This document shows positions 55,054 to 64,000 of a stretch of DNA of 64,000 nt, in pieces (positions within the stretch are counted from its first letter, which is position 1; each line of letters starts with the position of its first letter). This DNA is from Hydrogenophaga sp. (GTDB lineage: Bacteria > Pseudomonadota > Gammaproteobacteria > Burkholderiales > Burkholderiaceae_C). The translations under genes and the position numbers were made by a program. Location: positions 62,001 to 126,000 of the forward strand of contig JAEUOT010000067.1 in assembly GCA_016790705.1 (NCBI GenBank), in the 5' to 3' direction. Below the pieces are notes generated by a model that saw only the letters and a program-made list of their open reading frames with translations, searched no databases and was not told the origin of the DNA.

Positions 55054-55817
55054 CCCCCATCAACCTCAATGCCGACCTCGGCGAAAGCTTCGGTGCCTGG
55101 ACCATGGGCAGCGACGCCGAACTGCTGCAGGTGATCGGCAGCGCCAACATCGCCTGCGGCTTCCACGCCGGCGATCCGGTGGTGATGCGCGAGACCGTGC
55201 GACTGGCGGTCGCCAACGGCGTGAGCCTGGGCGCACACCCGGCCTTCCCCGACCTGCAGGGTTTCGGGCGGCGGGTGATGCAGCTTTCGCCGAAAGAACT
55301 GGAAGCGACCATCCTCTACCAGGTCGGCGCGCTGCAGGCGATGGCCGCCGCCGAGGGCGGCCGCGTGACCCACGTCAAGCCGCACGGCGCGCTCAACAAC
55401 ATGGCCTGCGCGGACGAGACCATTGCCGCCACCGTAGCGCGCGCCGTGAAGGCGCTGGACCGCGAGCTGATCCTGCTGGCGCCTGCGCTCTCGGCGCTGG
55501 AGCGCGCGGGCGAGGCAGCGGGCCTGCGCGTGGCGCGCGAGGTGTTCGCCGACCGGACCTACCAGTCCGACGGCCAGCTCACCCCGCGCTCGCAACCCGG
55601 CTCGGTGCTGCACGCCGCCACCGACTGTGTGCAGCATGTGCGGCGCATGCTCGATGCGGGCGGCCTCGTCACCGCCGACGGCCAGCGCCTGCCCACGCCC
55701 ATCCACAGCATCTGCGTGCACGGCGACGGCCCGGGCGCCGTGGCGGCCGCGCGGGCGATCCGCAGCGCCCTGGAAGCGGCCGGCCACCGGCTGGCGGGGC
55801 TACCCGAACTGGTCTGA
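55050..55817 (+). CDS. pxpA: 5-oxoprolinase subunit PxpA (LamB/YcsF family)
   Basis: A 255-residue LamB/YcsF-family protein, now known as PxpA. Key motifs are INLNADLGESFGAWTMGSDA, SANIACGFHAGDPVVMRETV, THVKPHGALNNMACADE, VFADRTYQSDGQLTPRSQPG and ICVHGDGPGAVAAARAIRSA. The conserved Asp/His residues in these motifs probably form the active site. It completes the pxpBCA set. Confidence 0.95.
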   Translation: MTPINLNADLGESFGAWTMGSDAELLQVIGSANIACGFHAGDPVVMRETVRLAVANGVSLGAHPAFPDLQGFGRRVMQLSPKELEATILYQVGALQAMAAAEGGRVTHVKPHGALNNMACADETIAATVARAVKALDRELILLAPALSALERAGEAAGLRVAREVFADRTYQSDGQLTPRSQPGSVLHAATDCVQHVRRMLDAGGLVTADGQRLPTPIHSICVHGDGPGAVAAARAIRSALEAAGHRLAGLPELV

Positions 55818-55902
55818 ATCCGTCCCGGACGGCGACAGCCGGCTCGGTATCATCCCAGCCGAGGTTCGCCACCTGGGCGGACCCGCCGTTCGAAGGAATT
55901 CC

Positions 55903-56895
55903 GTGTTCAAGAATGTGACGATCTACCGCATCGCGCCCGGCTGGGACGCGACGCTGGAGTCGATGGAGGCCGCGCTGGACGCGGCGCGTTTCGTGCCGTG
56001 CAGCGCCTCGCAGGACAAATCGGTCGGCTGGGCCGAACCGCGCGGTGAAGAGCATGGTCCGCTGGTCGAATCCGTGAATGGCCAGCGCATCCTCAAACTG
56101 GTGATTGAGACCAAGGCTGTGCCCGGCGCAGTGGTCAAGGAAAAGGCACAGGAAGCGGCCGATCACATCGAGGCCACCACCGGACGCAAGCCCGGCAAGA
56201 AGGAAACCAGGGAGCTGCGCGAGGACGCGCTCCAAGCCCTGCTGCCCCAGGCCTTTCCGCGCCGTGGCAGCGTCTGGGTCTGGTTCGACCTGCAGAACGG
56301 ACTGCTGGTCACCGACGCCGGCAGCCAGGGCAAGAACGACGAGGTCGTGACCGCGCTGGTGCGCGCCTTCGACAGCCTGGCCCTCACTTTGCTGCAGACC
56401 GCGATGACGCCGCAGACGGCGATGACGCAATGGCTGGCGACCACCGAGCCCGAGGCCGACTGGCCCGAGGGCTTCAACGTCGAGCGCGAGTGCGAACTCA
56501 AATCGGCCGACGAGGAAAAGTCGGCGGTGAAGTTCACGCGCCATTACCTGCTCACCGACGAGGTGCGCAAGCACCTGGCCGAAGGCAAGCTGCCGACGCG
56601 GCTGGCCATGAGCTGGGAAGGCCGCATCGGCTTCACGCTCACCGAATCCATGCAGCTCAAGAAGCTGGCCTTCCTGGAGGGCGTGTTCGACGACCGGCCC
56701 AACGACGACGAGAGCGGTTTCGACACCGATGTGGCCCTGGCCACGGGCGAACTGAGCCAACTGATCCCGGCGCTGGTCGGGGCGCTGGGCGGCGAGATCG
56801 AACCCGGCGCGGCGCTGCCGGGCGCAGAACCGGCACCCGCCAAACCCAAGCAGGAAGCCGTCACTGCCGTGGGTGACGACGATCCGCCCTTCTGA
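55903..56895 (+). CDS. rdgC: Recombination-associated protein RdgC
   Basis: A 330-residue RdgC, a ring-shaped dsDNA-binding protein known to restrain RecA. Typical segments are FKNVTIYRIAPGW, ILKLVIETKAVPGAVVKEKA, KKETRELREDALQALLPQAF, VWVWFDLQNGLLVTDAGSQG and TRLAMSWEGRIGFTLTESMQ. It has an extra Pro/Ala-rich tail compared with the enteric protein of about 300 residues. The GTG start is supported by an AAGGA box. crcB begins 13 bases downstream. Confidence 0.94.
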   Translation: MFKNVTIYRIAPGWDATLESMEAALDAARFVPCSASQDKSVGWAEPRGEEHGPLVESVNGQRILKLVIETKAVPGAVVKEKAQEAADHIEATTGRKPGKKETRELREDALQALLPQAFPRRGSVWVWFDLQNGLLVTDAGSQGKNDEVVTALVRAFDSLALTLLQTAMTPQTAMTQWLATTEPEADWPEGFNVERECELKSADEEKSAVKFTRHYLLTDEVRKHLAEGKLPTRLAMSWEGRIGFTLTESMQLKKLAFLEGVFDDRPNDDESGFDTDVALATGELSQLIPALVGALGGEIEPGAALPGAEPAPAKPKQEAVTAVGDDDPPF

Positions 56896-56908
56896 GCCTC
56901 GCTGAACC

Positions 56909-57289
56909 ATGCTGCAAGTCGTTGCGATCTGCCTGGGTGCCAGCGTCGGCGCCCTCTCCCGCTGGCAATTGAGCCTCTGGCTCAACCAGGGCCATGCCCT
57001 GTTGCCCTGGGGCACGCTGATCGCAAACCTCGTGGGCGGCTGGCTGATCGGTGTCGCGGTGGTGTTCTTCCAGAGCCAGACCCAGCTCGACCCGGCGTGG
57101 CGGCTGGCCCTGGTCACTGGCTTCCTGGGCGCACTCACCACCTTCTCGACCTTCTCGGCCGAGGTGGTGTCGATGCTGCAGCACGCGCGCTACGCGCTGG
57201 CGCTGGGCACCACCAGCCTGCATGTGCTGGGCTCGCTGTCCCTGACCTTGCTCGGCATGAAGATGGCCGGCACCTGGTTCGTGAAGTGA
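56909..57289 (+). CDS. crcB: Fluoride efflux channel CrcB/FluC
   Basis: A 126-residue four-helix membrane protein that forms dimeric fluoride channels. The signature loops [37 protein letters not shown] and [20 protein letters not shown] include the conserved Asn and Phe/Thr box of the pore. There is no room for a fluoride riboswitch upstream, since rdgC ends 13 bases before. It is likely co-transcribed with rdgC. Confidence 0.94.
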   Translation: MLQVVAICLGASVGALSRWQLSLWLNQGHALLPWGTLIANLVGGWLIGVAVVFFQSQTQLDPAWRLALVTGFLGALTTFSTFSAEVVSMLQHARYALALGTTSLHVLGSLSLTLLGMKMAGTWFVK

Positions 57290-57736
57290 TCAGCCCTTGA
57301 TCACGGCGCCCGTGGTGTCGGACACCCGAACGTCGATGGCGATGCCCTGACGCACGCTCATCGACACCGTACAGAACTCTTCGAACTGGGCCAGCACCCT
57401 GTCCAGGTGTTCCAGTTCACCGGCCGGTCGCCCGAGCGCGAGCTGAACGTCGATGCGGGTGATGCGCAGCCGGTTGTTCTCATTGCGACCGGTGTTGGCC
57501 GTCGCGGTGACGGTCAATGGCCCCGGGTCCTGCTTGAACTTCTGCAGCGCAAACACAAGGCTCGCGCTGAGGCAGTTGGCGACGGCCGCCAGCAGCAGGT
57601 GATTGGGCGCGGGGCCCGCCGCAGCGCCCAGCGGGGGCGGTTCGTCGGCCACGAGCTGGGCAATGGCCGGACCGAAATCGACCAGAAACTGGTACCCCGA
57701 CTGACGGGTCAGGGTCACGGTGGCTTGATCACTCAT
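57290..57736 (-). CDS. OsmC/Ohr-family protein
   Basis: A 148-residue OsmC-fold protein. The two redox cysteines of the family are in LLAAVANCLSASLVFALQKF and FEEFCTVSMSVRQGI, spaced as in peroxide-reducing OsmC/YhfA proteins. It probably reduces organic hydroperoxides, with a dithiol donor, in the cytoplasm. It is flush against the convergent crcB gene with no gap. About 120 bases follow between its start and the end of the next minus-strand gene, with no terminator seen. Confidence 0.88.
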   Translation of the reverse strand: MSDQATVTLTRQSGYQFLVDFGPAIAQLVADEPPPLGAAAGPAPNHLLLAAVANCLSASLVFALQKFKQDPGPLTVTATANTGRNENNRLRITRIDVQLALGRPAGELEHLDRVLAQFEEFCTVSMSVRQGIAIDVRVSDTTGAVIKG

Positions 57737-57855
57737 GCAGGCATCTCCTTGAGGACGAACGGAAGGGCCCGAACCGACCGGGCGCGATGCCCCGGCCCCG
57801 GCTCAGGCCATCTACCCCCAAGGGTATCAAGAATCACCGTGGACGGTGAGCGACC

Positions 57856-58314
57856 TCAGTAGCGGACGTTGCGGCGATCCACGCTCAGGCCGGCGATCTC
57901 GCAGGAGAAGGTTTCCAGGCCGTTGACCCGCATGAAGTGGCCCGAGGCCAGCTTTTCGTAGGCCTTGAGCTTCTCCGGCGACACATAGGCCTTGACCAGA
58001 CCCGTCTTCTCTTCGGCCGTCAGTTCACGGTCCAGCAGGCGCACCGCGCGGCTGTCGAAGCAGGACTCGGCGCTGAGGTACTTGAACGCCAGTTCGCGCT
58101 CGTACTTGCCCGACTGCAGGCTCTGCTCCACCGTCTGCTTGTAGTGGGAGACGTAGGCGCTGGCGGCCTCGTTGACCTGCGGATTGGGGAACTGCGTGAC
58201 CTTGGTCTGGAACACGGCGGGGGCGGATGCGACGGGAGCAGGAGGCGTTGCCGTCGCACAGGCGGTCAGCGCGAGAACGGCGCAAACGGACATGAGCGTG
58301 GTGACGAATTTCAT
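57856..58314 (-). CDS. Small lipoprotein of unknown function
   Basis: A 152-residue protein with a lipoprotein signal (MKFVTTLMSVCAVLALTAC), lipobox LTAC, cleaved before the cysteine. The mature part has a Pro/Ala-rich linker and a compact helical domain (VNEAASAYVSHYKQTVEQSL; FKYLSAESCFDSRAVRLLDR; KAYVSPEKLKAYEKLASGHF) with a possible disulfide between the two mature cysteines (SCFDS and FSCEIA). I recognise no family. The ATG is preceded by an AAGGAAGGT-like box. The upstream region is shared with the hydroxylase operon. Confidence 0.75.
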   Translation of the reverse strand: MKFVTTLMSVCAVLALTACATATPPAPVASAPAVFQTKVTQFPNPQVNEAASAYVSHYKQTVEQSLQSGKYERELAFKYLSAESCFDSRAVRLLDRELTAEEKTGLVKAYVSPEKLKAYEKLASGHFMRVNGLETFSCEIAGLSVDRRNVRY

Positions 58315-58643
58315 TTTGAAACCTTCCTTTGATGCGTGTGTCTGTCGGTACCCGTGATCCGGACAGCGCCGGACCTGATATGTGTTTCGGCAGATCGCCA
58401 GAAAAATTGACTGCGAAAACAATGACTTACAAGCAGGACCAAGGTATTCATCCGCCCTCTCCGGAGGCAATCCAAAGTTCCGCGCCGGTGCCCGGCGGAC
58501 ACGCCCGGCGCAGCCGATCGGATGCGGGTGTCTCAAATTGAGAAAGTGTGGACACCCTCGGCCGATCTGAGGGTTAACACTCAGCGCCGGCTTTTCGGGC
58601 CCATGTTTCACTGATTGCGGCCCACACATAACAGGAGACAACG
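58315..58643. promoter_or_regulatory. Intergenic region upstream of the molybdenum hydroxylase operon
   Basis: About 330 bases without a gene, between the lipoprotein (minus) and the small hydroxylase subunit (plus). It contains an AT-richer patch near 58400-58430, the palindrome described separately, and an inverted repeat ctgag...ctcag at about 58569-58586. A short open frame on the plus strand here lacks a ribosome binding site and coding character. I cannot place a promoter with confidence. Confidence 0.5.
58531..58543. promoter_or_regulatory. Palindrome, candidate operator
   Basis: The 13-mer tctcaaattgaga is a perfect palindrome about 100 bases upstream of the hydroxylase operon start codon, nested in a wider pair ggtgtc (58528) and gacacc (58551). 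It has the look of a regulator site; the regulator is not identifiable in the window. Confidence 0.45.
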
Positions 58644-59114
58644 ATGCAGGTTCAGCTCAAGGTCAACGGGCAATCCAGGACCGTTGACGTCCCACCCAAC
58701 ACCCTTCTCGTCCAGTTGCTGCGAGAGCACCTCGGACTCACCGGAACCCACGTCGGCTGCGACACCTCGCAATGCGGCGCCTGTACGGTGATCAAGGACG
58801 GGCGGGCGATCAAGTCGTGCAATGTGCTGGCCGGCCAGGTCAGCGGCGCCGACATCACCACCATCGAAGGCCTCTCGGCGCCCGACGGCGCGATGCACCC
58901 CATGCAGGCCGCATTCAAGGAATGCCACGGCCTGCAGTGCGGCTTCTGCACCCCGGGCATGGTGATGAGCGCGGTTGACCTGTGCAAGCACCACCCCAAG
59001 GCCGGCGAGGCCGAGGTGCGGGAACTGCTCGAAGGCAACCTGTGCCGCTGCACCGGTTACCAGAACATCGTCAAGGCCGTGCTCAAGGGCAAGGCCGACA
59101 TGGCTTCGGCCTGA
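58644..59114 (+). CDS. [2Fe-2S] small subunit of a molybdenum hydroxylase (CoxS-like)
   Basis: A 156-residue two-domain iron-sulfur protein. A plant-type ferredoxin cluster is bound by [21 protein letters not shown] region cysteines (four), and the second cluster by CGFC and CRC in [13 protein letters not shown] and [13 protein letters not shown]. It passes electrons from the molybdenum site to FAD. The ATG has an AGGAG box. It is the first gene of the order S-L-M, with the large subunit 12 bases downstream. Confidence 0.95.
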   Translation: MQVQLKVNGQSRTVDVPPNTLLVQLLREHLGLTGTHVGCDTSQCGACTVIKDGRAIKSCNVLAGQVSGADITTIEGLSAPDGAMHPMQAAFKECHGLQCGFCTPGMVMSAVDLCKHHPKAGEAEVRELLEGNLCRCTGYQNIVKAVLKGKADMASA

Positions 59115-59125
59115 GGAGACACGAC

Positions 59126-61498
<2,373 letters not shown>

Positions 61499-61514
61499 AC
61501 GCAGGAGGAACACC

Positions 61515-62303
61515 ATGTACGAACTCAGTCTTGAAAAGCCCTCGACCCTGGCCGACGCGGTGAAGTCCGCCGCCGGTGGTGCCAAGCCGCTGGCCGGAGG
61601 CCAGACCCTGATCGCCTCGATGAAGCTTCGGCTGTCCCAACCCGGCACCCTGGTCGACCTCGGTGGCGTGAAGGAACTCGCCGGCATCCGCAAGGAAGGC
61701 AACGCCTTGGTGATCGGCGCGATGACGCGCCACATCGATGTGGCCAACAGCGCCGAGGTCGCCGCCACCATCCCCGCCCTCACCCACCTGGCCGGCCACA
61801 TCGGCGACAAGCAGGTCCGCGCGATGGGCACGATGGGCGGATCGGTCGCCAACAACGACCCCTCCGCCTGCTACCCCAGTGCCGTGCTCGGCCTGGGCGC
61901 CACGGTGCACACCACGAAGCGCAAGATCGCCGCCGACGACTTCTTCCAGGGCATGTTCACCACCGCCCTCGAAGACGGCGAGCTGATCACCGCGATCAGC
62001 TTCCCGATCCCGAAGAAGGCGGCCTACGTCAAGTTCAACCAGCCGGCCTCGCGCTTCGCGCTGATCGGCGTGTTCGTCGCCCAGACCGACAGCGGCGTGC
62101 GCGTGGCCGTGACCGGCGCGGGCAACGGCGTGTTCCGTCATGCCGGGCTGGAAGCCGCGCTCAACGCCAGCTTCACGCCGCAGGCGGCGGCCGGCGTCAA
62201 GGTCAGCGCCGACGACTGCAGCGCCGACCTGCATGCCAGCGCGGCCTACCGGGCCAACCTGATCGGCGTGCTGACGCAGCGCGCCGTCGCCCAGATGGCC
62301 TGA
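61515..62303 (+). CDS. FAD-binding medium subunit of the molybdenum hydroxylase (CoxM-like)
   Basis: A 262-residue FAD subunit of the vanillyl-alcohol-oxidase fold. The FAD contacts are AKPLAGGQTLIASMKLRLSQ and MGTMGGSVANNDPSACYPSA, with the conserved VRAMGTMGGSVANNDP core of CoxM proteins. It hands electrons from the clusters to quinone or another acceptor. The start has an AGGAGGAA box. It is followed by a strong terminator before the CoxD-like gene. Confidence 0.95.
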   Translation: MYELSLEKPSTLADAVKSAAGGAKPLAGGQTLIASMKLRLSQPGTLVDLGGVKELAGIRKEGNALVIGAMTRHIDVANSAEVAATIPALTHLAGHIGDKQVRAMGTMGGSVANNDPSACYPSAVLGLGATVHTTKRKIAADDFFQGMFTTALEDGELITAISFPIPKKAAYVKFNQPASRFALIGVFVAQTDSGVRVAVTGAGNGVFRHAGLEAALNASFTPQAAAGVKVSADDCSADLHASAAYRANLIGVLTQRAVAQMA

Positions 62304-62321
62304 GGCCTGCCGTCGCCACGC

Positions 62322-62356
62322 AGGGCCCCGGGCCAACCGCCCAGGGGCCCTTTTTT
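62322..62356 (+). terminator. Intrinsic terminator between CoxM-like and CoxD-like genes
   Basis: Arms agggcccc and ggggccct pair perfectly, extendable by ggg/ccc inside the loop, and are followed by six T. It lies about 20 bases past the CoxM-like stop, upstream of the CoxD-like start, so it would reduce or stop readthrough into the maturation genes. Confidence 0.9.
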
Positions 62357-62376
62357 CTGCAACGCACTGACCGACC

Positions 62377-63309
62377 ATGAGCGCCTTCCCGACCATCGAC
62401 GCCCTGACCCAGGCCCTTCAGGCGGCCGGCTACTACGCCGACCGCCGGCTGGCCACGGCGGTCTTCCTCGCGCTCAAGCTGCAGCGCCCGCTGCTGCTGG
62501 AGGGAGAACCCGGCGTGGGCAAGACGGAGCTGGCCAAGGCCTTGTCCGTGGCGCTCAACCGCGCGCTGCTGCGCCTGCAGTGCTACGACGGGCTGGAGCA
62601 GCGCGAGGCCCTGTACGAATGGAACTACACGGCGCAGTTGCTGCACATGCGAGCGGCGCAGACCCGGCTGGAGCTTGCGCCCGGCAGCGAGAGCGCCGAC
62701 GAGGTCACCCGCATCGAGCGGGAGGTGTATCAGGCGCGCTACCTGATCAAACGCCCGTTGCTGGCCGCGCTGCAGGCGCCTGAGCCGGGTGCGCTGCTGC
62801 TGATCGACGAGGTCGACCGCGCCGACGAGCCCTTCGAGGCCTTCCTGCTCGAATATCTCGGCGAGTACCAGGTCAGCATTCCCGAGCTGGGCACGGTGCG
62901 CGCCGCGTTTTCTCCGGTGACGATCCTCACCAGCAACCGCACCCGCGAACTCAACGACGCGGTCAAGCGCCGTTGCCTCTACCACTGGCTCGACTACCCG
63001 GAGCGCGCGCGCGAACTGGACATCGTTCGGGCCCAGGTGCCGCAGGCCTCCGCCGCGCTGGCCGCCCAGGTGGCCGAGGTGGTCGGGCGCTTGCGCAGCC
63101 AGCCGTTTGCCAACGCCTTCCAGCGCTCCCCCGGCATCGCCGAGAGCGTCGAATGGGCCAAGGCACTGGTGGCGCTGGACACGCTGGAAATCGATCCCGA
63201 GGTCCTGACCGACACCGCCGGCATCCTGTTCAAGCAGCGCGAGGACGTGGCCGCGCTGACCCGCGACATGGCGGCCGAACTGCTCAGGCCCGCCGACGCG
63301 CCCGCCTGA
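62377..63309 (+). CDS. MoxR-type AAA+ ATPase, CoxD-like
   Basis: A 310-residue AAA+ protein. Walker A is GEPGVGKT (43-50), Walker B is LLLIDEVDRADEPFEAFLLE, and sensor 1 is in VTILTSNRTRELNDAVKRRC. In the CO-dehydrogenase system CoxD is a chaperone needed to insert sulfur and copper at the active site; MoxR ATPases generally pair with a VWA protein, and one follows directly. Since this large subunit lacks the copper cysteine, its role here is probably cofactor sulfuration or assembly. It may have its own promoter after the terminator. Confidence 0.92.
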   Translation: MSAFPTIDALTQALQAAGYYADRRLATAVFLALKLQRPLLLEGEPGVGKTELAKALSVALNRALLRLQCYDGLEQREALYEWNYTAQLLHMRAAQTRLELAPGSESADEVTRIEREVYQARYLIKRPLLAALQAPEPGALLLIDEVDRADEPFEAFLLEYLGEYQVSIPELGTVRAAFSPVTILTSNRTRELNDAVKRRCLYHWLDYPERARELDIVRAQVPQASAALAAQVAEVVGRLRSQPFANAFQRSPGIAESVEWAKALVALDTLEIDPEVLTDTAGILFKQREDVAALTRDMAAELLRPADAPA

Positions 63310-63319
63310 GGAAGACCCC

Positions 63320-64000
63320 GTGCAGCTCGGAGACGCCCGCACCGGCAAGCTCGCCGACAACATCGCCGGCTTCGGTCGCGCGCTGCGCCGGGCCGGCGTG
63401 CGCATGGACAGCGCCCGCATCGCGCTCGCCACCGAGGCCGCACTGGCGGTGGGCCTGGAACGCAAGGACGATGTGAGCGCCGCGATGGAAGCCGTGATGG
63501 TGTCGCGGGAGCAGGACCGCCTGGTGTTCCGCGAACTGTTCGACACCTATTTCCGCAACCCCGAGATCGCGCAGAAGCTGCTCTCCCAGTTGCTGCCCTC
63601 GGCCGAGGGCAAAGCCGAACCGAGCAAACGCCGGCCCCGCGTGCGCGAGGCGCTCTCGCCCCAGAAGACCTACGGCCACCAGGCCCAGCCGAAGCAGGAA
63701 GACCAGAAGGTCGAGTTCGATGCGGCCATGACGGCCAGCGACATCCAGCGGCTGCGCCGCGCCGACTTCAACGCCCTCTCGGGCACCGAGTACCGCCTGG
63801 TCGAGCGACTGGCCCGTGACGTCCGCTTGCCGCTGCCGACCTATGCCTCGCGCCGGACCCAGCCGGGACAACGCGGTGAAAAGCCGCACTGGCCGCGCGC
63901 CATGCGCCGCGCGGTGCGCCACGGCGGCGAACTGATCGAGCTGCCTCGCCGCGCCCGCCGCGAGCAGGCGCTGCCGCTGATGGTGCTGGTCGATGTGTCC
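63320..64000 (+). CDS. VWA-domain protein, CoxE-like (3' partial)
   Basis: The frame runs open to the right window edge, 227 codons seen. It starts at a GTG (MQLGDARTGKLADNIAGFGR) ten bases past the AAA+ gene. The N-terminal helical region (FGRALRRAGVRMDSARIALA; VMVSREQDRLVFRELFDTYF) is that of CoxE-like proteins, followed by a basic linker. The final visible residues LPLMVLVDVS are the first strand of a von Willebrand factor A domain, with the Asp-x-Ser of the metal ion-dependent adhesion site. It pairs with the MoxR ATPase in cofactor maturation. Confidence 0.9.
   Translation, partial: MQLGDARTGKLADNIAGFGRALRRAGVRMDSARIALATEAALAVGLERKDDVSAAMEAVMVSREQDRLVFRELFDTYFRNPEIAQKLLSQLLPSAEGKAEPSKRRPRVREALSPQKTYGHQAQPKQEDQKVEFDAAMTASDIQRLRRADFNALSGTEYRLVERLARDVRLPLPTYASRRTQPGQRGEKPHWPRAMRRAVRHGGELIELPRRARREQALPLMVLVDVS

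Noticed and set aside
56880-56910. Fluoride riboswitch before crcB
   Set aside because: Only 13 bases separate rdgC from crcB, too little for the aptamer, and no matching fold is seen at the rdgC end.
58329-58541. Small plus-strand open frame upstream of the hydroxylase operon
   Set aside because: No ribosome binding site, no recognisable motif, and it covers the probable promoter/operator region and palindrome.

Overview
The window is a GC-rich (roughly two thirds G+C), densely coded chromosomal segment of a betaproteobacterium. The best fit is Burkholderiales, family Comamonadaceae (Hydrogenophaga/Acidovorax-like). Evidence for this: the gene order gyrA-serC-pheA-tyrA-aroA/cmk-rpsA-ihfB-lapA-lapB, an aroA-cmk fusion gene, ubiG-gph close to ompA, a one-piece tmRNA with tag ANDERFALAA, an intracellular polyhydroxyalkanoate depolymerase, TRAP transporters, and small DUF families typical of that order (DUF2069, DUF2726, DUF2917). 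I see no insertion sequence, prophage, CRISPR array, rRNA or tRNA. Both window edges cut a gene: a rhomboid protease on the left and a CoxE-like VWA protein on the right.

Layout. 1-7.4 kb: rhomboid-TPR protease, a membrane-TPR protein of unknown role, MFS transporter coupled to aroC, a cupin, a glutathione transferase and PHA depolymerase with its terminator. 7.4-22.3 kb: CBS-domain protein, O-acetylhomoserine sulfhydrylase, alpha/beta hydrolase, DUF2917 protein, a MocR-type regulator beside a cytochrome P450, YihY membrane protein, DUF2069 protein coupled to an FAD-linked 2-hydroxyacid dehydrogenase, a GT41/SPINDLY-like TPR glycosyltransferase, a second GST, then thyA-EamA-folA-xth. 22.3-27.4 kb: nitrogen control block glnA, DUF4124 protein, glnL, glnG (minus strand). 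glnA is preceded by a readable sigma-54 promoter and two NtrC sites, so the block looks like a closed regulatory loop. 27.4-35.3 kb: CinA-type MoCF protein, EI24 membrane protein, hydrolase, DUF2726 protein, RsuA-type pseudouridine synthase, ssrA, gph-ubiG and two unrecognised exported proteins. 35.3-47.8 kb: ompA, divergent from the gyrA...lapB aromatic amino acid/translation/envelope string. 47.7-55.8 kb: an Asp/Glu-type racemase, a D-amino acid dehydrogenase-like flavoprotein, a TRAP transporter (P, Q, M), a MarR-like regulator and the 5-oxoprolinase genes pxpBCA, which together suggest uptake and catabolism of 5-oxoproline and/or a D-amino acid. 55.9-58.3 kb: rdgC, crcB, OsmC protein, a lipoprotein. 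58.6-64 kb: a molybdenum hydroxylase operon of the CO-dehydrogenase-like form II type (S, L, M subunits) followed by CoxD- and CoxE-like maturation genes.

The most informative non-gene signals are the glnA enhancer/sigma-54 promoter, a near-consensus sigma-70 promoter hidden in the cmk part of aroA-cmk (probably for rpsA), an intrinsic terminator embedded in the first codons of lapA, and a terminator separating the hydroxylase structural genes from coxD/coxE. The window is mostly housekeeping sequence. I did not find a clear unknown defence or mobile system.
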